A stretch of DNA of 64,000 bases from NCBI RefSeq assembly GCF_002157875.1, contig NZ_CP021376.1, positions 1,826,001 through 1,890,000 of the forward strand, read 5' to 3'. Below are positions 57,439 to 64,000 of the stretch, piece after piece. This stretch comes from Oceanisphaera avium (GTDB taxonomy: Bacteria > Pseudomonadota > Gammaproteobacteria > Enterobacterales > Aeromonadaceae). Numbering within the stretch: the stretch's first letter is position 1; each line of letters begins with the position of its first letter. A program made the position numbers and the translations under genes. The notes below the pieces were generated by a model. It saw only the letters and a list, made by a program, of their open reading frames with translations. It was not told the DNA's origin and did no database searches.

Positions 57439-59039
57439 TGAAAATTGGTGGATGGTGGCTACCGGGTAGCATTAGTTTATTGGGGATGGTGCTGCTCACA
57501 CTCGCCCCTATTACGGCGCTACTTATCCAGACTCAGCACCATGAATTAGCGCCGCTAGCCAGTGATCCTTATTTACGCCATCTTATATGGTTTAGCTTTT
57601 ATCAAGCCCTCCTTTCTACGTTACTGAGTGTGCTATTAGCTATTCCTCTGGCTCAAGCCTTATCTCGACGTCGCTTTATCGGTCGCCATCTATTGCTACG
57701 TCTATTTGGTTTATCGCTAGTGTTGCCCGTTATTTTAGTGGTCTTTGGTCTAATCACCGTTCATGGCCGTCAAGGTTGGATCAATCAAATATTAGAGGCA
57801 TTGGGATTTGAGCCGTTGAGCTATCTTTATGGCTTAAGTGGCATCTTATTAGCCCATGTGTTTTTTAATATGCCACTGGCAGCTCGGGTATTACTGCTGG
57901 CTATTGAGTCTATTCCCCCTAGCCAATGGCGAATTGCTCAGCAGTTAGGATTTAATCCATGGCATGTTTTTGTTCAACTAGAATGGCACGCTCTTCGTCT
58001 TGCGTTACCCGCCTTAGCTAGCATGATTTTTATGCTGTGCTTCACAAGCTTTGCCACCGTTATGGCCTTGGGCGGTGGACCTAAGTCGACCACCTTAGAG
58101 GTGGCAATTTATCAAGCTATTCGTTTTGATTTTGACTTGCCTTATGCCGGTATGCTGGCTTTATTACAGCTCCTATTTTGCAGTACCTTTTTGGTTTTAC
58201 AATATCACTTTACGCCAGTTAATAGTGCAAACTCGGCTCCACTCACCACTGTATTGCGCCCAGACCGAGATATTTTAGCCTTAAAATTATGGGATAGCGT
58301 TATTCTGATAATATGTTTAGCGTTATTTTTACCCCCTTTACTCGCTATTATTAGTAGTGGATTAAATGCCAAATTACTTACGGCTTTTAGCTCTAGTGTC
58401 TTATGGCGTGCGACCTTCACTTCTTTAGCTATCGCCACCGGTGCTGCGCTTTTGGCATTGTTATTCACTACCAGTTTATTATTCACCAGTCGTCATCTAA
58501 GGCTGCAATTAAACCGACGTTTTATAGCAAACTTAATGGAAGCCAGTGGTTCAGCAATTTTAGTATTACCGGCGGTGGTGCTCTCAACAGGCTTATTTAT
58601 ATTATTACGTGATATTAGCGATGTTTTTTCTCTTGGCCCACTCTTAGTGTTACTCGTTAATGCACTCATGGCACTCCCTTATGGTCTTCGCACCTTACAG
58701 CCGCCCATGGAAAGCGTGAGCCTTAATTATTATCAATTAAGCGAAAGTCTAGGTATTACAGGTTGGCTACGCCTTAAGCTAATTGAATGGCCGTTATTAA
58801 GAAAACCGCTCGCATTAACTTTTGCCTTAGCGATGATGCTATCTCTGGGCGACTTAAGCGCTATTGCGCTCTTTGGTAGTCAGTCATTACAAACACTGCC
58901 TTGGTTGCTTTATCAACAGCTAGGTAACTATCAAATGACAGAAGCCAGTGCTACAGCGCTGATTTTACTGAGCTTAAGTGTGGGATTATTTAGCTTAATT
59001 GAGGGCGTATTAGGAGGGAAAGATGTTAGAGCTGTGTAA
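57438..59039 (+). CDS. thiP: Thiamine ABC transporter, permease
   Basis: 533-aa double-length permease with about 12 membrane helices. Each half has a binding-protein-dependent-transport EAA-type loop, seen at AQQLGFNPWHVFVQLEWHAL (about 175) and SESLGITGWLRLKLIEWPLL (about 434). These dock on ThiQ. TAATG overlap with thiB shows coupling. Confidence 0.93.
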   Translation: MKIGGWWLPGSISLLGMVLLTLAPITALLIQTQHHELAPLASDPYLRHLIWFSFYQALLSTLLSVLLAIPLAQALSRRRFIGRHLLLRLFGLSLVLPVILVVFGLITVHGRQGWINQILEALGFEPLSYLYGLSGILLAHVFFNMPLAARVLLLAIESIPPSQWRIAQQLGFNPWHVFVQLEWHALRLALPALASMIFMLCFTSFATVMALGGGPKSTTLEVAIYQAIRFDFDLPYAGMLALLQLLFCSTFLVLQYHFTPVNSANSAPLTTVLRPDRDILALKLWDSVILIICLALFLPPLLAIISSGLNAKLLTAFSSSVLWRATFTSLAIATGAALLALLFTTSLLFTSRHLRLQLNRRFIANLMEASGSAILVLPAVVLSTGLFILLRDISDVFSLGPLLVLLVNALMALPYGLRTLQPPMESVSLNYYQLSESLGITGWLRLKLIEWPLLRKPLALTFALAMMLSLGDLSAIALFGSQSLQTLPWLLYQQLGNYQMTEASATALILLSLSVGLFSLIEGVLGGKDVRAV

Positions 59040-59721
59040 TGTGTCAACAACCTATCCTGAGCTCACGCTGAATTTTAATGTTATCGCAAAACCTGGCGAA
59101 ATTACGGCGCTCATTGGCCCAAGCGGTGCTGGCAAGTCTACTCTATTGGCCTTAATAGGCGGCTTCGCTCATATAGATGCGGGGGATGTTTTGTTTAATG
59201 GTTCAAGTATTAAACACTTATCTCCGGCGCAGCGCCCTATTACCACGCTTTTTCAAGAACATAATTTATTTTGGCACTTAAGCGTTTATCAAAATATTGC
59301 TATTGGGCTTTCGCCTTCGCTTAAACTCAGCGTTCAGCAACGAGACCTCATTGCTCAGGTCGCCCAGCAAGTCGGCTTAACGCCACTGCTAAAGCGCATG
59401 CCTAACACGCTATCTGGTGGGCAACAACAAAGAGTGGGGTTAGCTCGAAGCTTAGCCCGCCGTCGTCCTATCCTGCTCCTCGATGAGCCTTTTTCCGCAC
59501 TCGATCCGGCACTACGCTTTGAACTATTAACCCTACTGCGTCGCCAAACCGATGACTTACAACTGACCTGCTTACTTGTTACCCATCATCCCGAAGAAGC
59601 GGCTAGAGTAGCCGATGCCTTGGTCTTTATCGACCAAGGCCAAGTAATAGAACAAGGGACCAAAGAGCTGCTCACTGCTCCCCAGAGTGATGCGCTTAGC
59701 GCATATTTAGGTCAACATTAA
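59023..59721 (+). CDS. thiQ: Thiamine ABC transporter, ATP-binding protein
   Basis: 232-aa ATPase. Walker A is GPSGAGKST near 32-40, the signature is LSGGQQQRVGLARSLA near 127, and Walker B is PILLLDEPFSALDP near 147. The H-loop is VTHHPEEA. AGGAGGGAAAG precedes the ATG, and the gene overlaps thiP by 17 bases. It converges with the PhoH-type gene. Confidence 0.95.
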   Translation: MLELCNVSTTYPELTLNFNVIAKPGEITALIGPSGAGKSTLLALIGGFAHIDAGDVLFNGSSIKHLSPAQRPITTLFQEHNLFWHLSVYQNIAIGLSPSLKLSVQQRDLIAQVAQQVGLTPLLKRMPNTLSGGQQQRVGLARSLARRRPILLLDEPFSALDPALRFELLTLLRRQTDDLQLTCLLVTHHPEEAARVADALVFIDQGQVIEQGTKELLTAPQSDALSAYLGQH

Positions 59722-59740
59722 TGGCTAACTAAAGTAAGTC

Positions 59741-61120
59741 CTAAAGATTTTCCTCGGCAAAGGCTGCTAGGCGACTGCGCATCACTCCATTTAAATAGAC
59801 ATTAGCACTGCCTTCAAAGTCTTTAAATCGCTCTACTATATAAGTTAAACCAGAAGTGACCGGCGTTAGATAATTAGAGTCAATTTGCGCTAAGTTCCCC
59901 GAGCACACTATTTTAGTCCCTTCCCCACAACGGGTAATAATCGTTTTTAATTGTGATGCTGTTAAATTTTGACATTCATCCAACAACACAAAGGTGTTTT
60001 GAATACTGCGCCCTCGCATAAAGTTAACTGACTTAAACTGCACATTGGCTTTATCCATAATATATTTTAATGAGCTGTCCATGCATTCGTCTTGTTTATG
60101 TAATACTTCTAAGGTATCCGTGATGGCGGCTAACCAAGGGGCCATTTTTTCTTCTTCGGTACCCGGTAAAAAACCGATACTTTCTGCTATTTCTGGCGTA
60201 TTTCGAGTGACGATGACTTTATCGTAAACACCTCTTTCAATGGTCATCTCTAATGCCGCAGCCATGGCCAGTAGTGTTTTACCACTGCCCGCAGGCCCGG
60301 TTAAAATAACTAAGTCAATCGCGGGATCTAATAAGGCATCGAGTGCCATGGCTTGATAAATATTTTTAGGTTGAATACCCCAAGCCTTACGTCCAAGCAT
60401 GCGCTCACGACCTAAATCAACAAAACGGATTTTATTAGGTAGCTTTTCTAACACCCGTCCGGCAAAGTCATCGGTATCATCTATTAAATATTGGTTAATA
60501 TGAGCGCCGGGTAACAGCTCATCAGCTACCGTATGGATCACCTCTCGGCCTTGCGTTTCACTGTCACACTCACCTACTCGCTCCCAAAAGCTATTTTCTT
60601 GATGGTAAAACCCTTTAGCTAATAGCCGAATATCATCCACTAACTGATCAGAGCGATAATCCTCGACTTGCTGCAAGCCAGCGCCTTTTGCTTTTAAGCG
60701 CATGTTAATATCTTTGGTAACTAAAACTGTTTTACTATCGGGGCAGTGATGTTGCAGGTATAAGGCGGTATTGATAATACGATTGTCGGCTTCATCATCT
60801 GTAAAGGTGGCATAGCCTTCAGGTAGGTGCTTATCAGTAACGATAGCAATTCGCCCACTCTCACTTTCATTATTAGGATTAAGTGCAACACCGGCGATAA
60901 TTTCTTCAGGCGTGGCATCGTGAAAAAGACTCTCTAGCGTTCTAATGGCTACTCTGGCATCTCGACTGACATCTTTTTGTCGGTCTTTAATACGATCTAG
61001 CTCTTCCAGTACCGTCATAGGGATCAAGACGGTGTGTTCATCAAAAGAGTAAATAGATAGCGGCTCATGTAAGAGCACATTGGTATCCAGAATAAAGCGC
61101 TTACGAGTATTATCATCCAT
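59741..61120 (-). CDS. PIN-PhoH family ATPase
   Basis: 459-aa protein with an N-terminal PIN RNase-like domain (about 5-150: RFILDTNVLLHEP with the first catalytic Asp, then LEELDRIKDRQKDVSRDARVAIR and LVTKDINMRLKA) and a C-terminal PhoH ATPase (about 250-459). Walker A is LTGPAGSGKTLLAMAAA and Walker B is FVLLDECQNL. PhoH2-type proteins of this layout act as RNA helicase-RNases in actinobacteria; the proteobacterial role is not settled. No paired antitoxin (PhoAT-like) ORF overlaps its 5' end here. Confidence 0.9.
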   Translation of the reverse strand: MDDNTRKRFILDTNVLLHEPLSIYSFDEHTVLIPMTVLEELDRIKDRQKDVSRDARVAIRTLESLFHDATPEEIIAGVALNPNNESESGRIAIVTDKHLPEGYATFTDDEADNRIINTALYLQHHCPDSKTVLVTKDINMRLKAKGAGLQQVEDYRSDQLVDDIRLLAKGFYHQENSFWERVGECDSETQGREVIHTVADELLPGAHINQYLIDDTDDFAGRVLEKLPNKIRFVDLGRERMLGRKAWGIQPKNIYQAMALDALLDPAIDLVILTGPAGSGKTLLAMAAALEMTIERGVYDKVIVTRNTPEIAESIGFLPGTEEEKMAPWLAAITDTLEVLHKQDECMDSSLKYIMDKANVQFKSVNFMRGRSIQNTFVLLDECQNLTASQLKTIITRCGEGTKIVCSGNLAQIDSNYLTPVTSGLTYIVERFKDFEGSANVYLNGVMRSRLAAFAEENL

Positions 61121-61322
61121 AGATTTACTCCCTTGGCCTCAAGCCTTATTGGCCACCATTAGGTGGCGAGACGTCGCACTCCTCAGTTACTTAACGCTAT
61201 GACGTTTAAAGATACTCGGCAAGATTAAGCTAACATCAAGAGCTTAAGAATGCGCTCTTACTCACCAATTGCGAAAATAAAATAAAAAGTCCATCGTTCC
61301 TGCTAGCAAGGATCTTCAAACG

Positions 61323-61356
61323 AAAAAAAGCCCGACTCTTTCGAGTCGGGCTTTTT
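61323..61356 (-). terminator. Distal rrn terminator
   Basis: A 14-bp perfect stem, AAAAAGCCCGACTC and GAGTCGGGCTTTTT, has a TTTC loop. On the minus strand it ends in a T-run. It follows the decayed 5S-like tail. Confidence 0.9.
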
Positions 61357-61500
61357 AAATTTGGCGCCTAGCGTGGCCCATGCCCTCGCAGAGCGAGGGT
61401 CGCGCAGCACTAAAAAAGCGATGCTTTTTCCGGGCGTGCTACGCCCTACTTTCACAGTAGAGCCGTCGCTACGCTCCACTTTATCCACCTTGCCAGGTGA
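61357..61500 (-). repeat. Decayed 5S rRNA tail with clustered small palindromes
   Basis: At its distal end AATTTGGCGCCT (61358-61370) repeats the 5S 3' end and spacer (61556-61568). On the minus strand TGTGAAAGTAGG near 61447-61458 matches the 5S arm seen at about 61578-61590. Between them lie three short hairpins: CCCTCGC/GCGAGGG, AAAAAGC/GCTTTTT and GGGCGT/ACGCCC. It looks like a 3' 5S remnant interrupted by palindromic elements. Confidence 0.55.
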
Positions 61501-61520
61501 AATGAGTGTCTCGAAAGCAT

Positions 61521-61554
61521 AAAAAAAGCCCTTCACATCAGCGAAGGGCTTTTT
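61521..61554 (-). terminator. Proximal rrn terminator after 5S rRNA
   Basis: A 12-bp stem, AAAAAGCCCTTC and GAAGGGCTTTTT, is followed on the minus strand by a T-run. It lies 10 bp beyond the 5S 3' end. Confidence 0.9.
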
Positions 61555-61563
61555 GAATTTGGC

Positions 61564-61680
61564 GCCTGGCAGTGACCTACTTTCACATGGCAGCTGCCAC
61601 ACTATCATCGGCGCGGCTGCGTTTCACTACTGAGTTCGGCATGGGTTCAGGTGGTTCCACAGCGCTATGGCCGCCAGGCA
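61564..61680 (-). rRNA. rrf: 5S ribosomal RNA
   Basis: About 117 nt on the minus strand, beginning TGCCTGGCGGCCATAGCG and ending near CACTGCCAGGC; the two ends pair. CCCATGCCGAACTCAG of loop B/C and GCGCCGATGATAGTGTGG are standard. It follows the 23S gene by about 160 nt. The ends were placed by comparison with E. coli 5S and may be off by a few bases. Confidence 0.96.
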
Positions 61681-61842
61681 TAAATGGTATCTGGAAAGCG
61701 ACCGCCAGGGATGGCGGAAGTACAGAAAATGCATGGAGCAATTTTTCTGCCTGATGTTTGGTTATCGTACTGTTGAGTACGGTAATCTGAATAATTTGTT
61801 TGTTGCTCTTGCGCGCAAGGTCTCACACTTCTTGGGTGTTGT
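61681..61842 (-). other. 23S-5S internal spacer
   Basis: This 162-nt spacer would pair with sequence upstream of 23S in the processing stem. No tRNA is present in it. Confidence 0.6.

Positions 61843-64000
<2,158 letters not shown>

Larger units (their letters stand above)
61121..61563. other. Stretch downstream of the rrn operon
   Basis: No protein gene is supported. It holds, from the rrn side outward, a terminator (61521-61554), a decayed 5S-tail segment rich in small hairpins (61357-61500), and a second terminator (61323-61356). The last 180 bp next to the PhoH-type gene show nothing distinctive. Confidence 0.5.

Noticed and set aside
61357..61520. A tRNA gene distal to 5S rRNA
   Set aside because: No T-arm GTTCRANNC with acceptor pairing was found; the hairpins there are palindromes and terminators.
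61303..61608. A 101-codon frame downstream of 5S with a repeated KFKKP-type pattern
   Set aside because: The repeats come from translating two terminators and the duplicated 5S tail; it is not a protein.

Overview
The window is chromosomal DNA of a gammaproteobacterium. The sequences and gene orders (tusDCB-rpsL-rpsG-fusA-tuf, ilvIH next to leuABCD, thiBPQ, RlmA, YnbA/YnbB-like lipid enzymes, YedI) point to Aeromonadales, perhaps an Oceanisphaera/Oceanimonas-type marine bacterium. The genus is a guess from protein resemblance; the class is secure. No prophage, intact insertion sequence, CRISPR array or tRNA was seen.

Layout. 0-8 kb: housekeeping and membrane genes (YedI, MgtC-like, YebE-like, membrane-anchored FKBP, a 55-aa metallothionein, a GAF-GGDEF cyclase, RlmA, an RhlE-type helicase). 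8-19.5 kb: a three-repeat exported protein of unknown role, an FMN reductase, a YnbA/YnbB/acyltransferase phospholipid cassette, an ABC1 kinase-like protein, two chemoreceptors, a DUF2797 protein and an AI-2E family exporter. 19.5-38.4 kb: a purine-catabolism region in two blocks. allA, uraD and puuE face uraH and a purine permease; xdhABC-guaD lie beyond. Between them sit a glycosyltransferase/Glf/glycoside-hydrolase cassette, a SulP transporter with a universal stress protein, and a GntR regulator. A RutR-like TetR gene closes the region. 38.6-47.6 kb: HbpS/GlcG-like protein, SieB-like protein, methylglyoxal synthase, Bfd, a DUF442 protein, the str operon, tusDCB and RidA. 48-56 kb: ilvIH and leuABCD, diverging from a leader region with a clear leucine attenuator. 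56-61 kb: PilZ protein, thiBPQ, PhoH-type ATPase. 61.3-64 kb: 5S rRNA and the 3' three quarters of a 23S rRNA on the minus strand, with tandem terminators and a decayed 5S tail.

How genes work together. GuaD and XdhABC would turn guanine and (hypo)xanthine into urate. UraH, UraD and PuuE would take 5-hydroxyisourate to allantoate, and AllA would split ureidoglycolate into glyoxylate and urea. No recognisable urate oxidase or allantoicase lies in the window, so two steps must be encoded elsewhere or carried out by unrecognised enzymes. Two kinds of candidate operator link the blocks: a RutR-box-like palindrome at the xdhA and uraH promoters, and a GTATAC-centred dyad at the puuE and gntR promoters.

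Two genes, guaD and the glycoside hydrolase, are each broken by what looks like one missing G in a G run. That pattern suggests base-calling error as readily as true mutation. Many start codons were moved from the longest possible reading frame to a start supported by a ribosome-binding site and family length; these choices are stated per gene.
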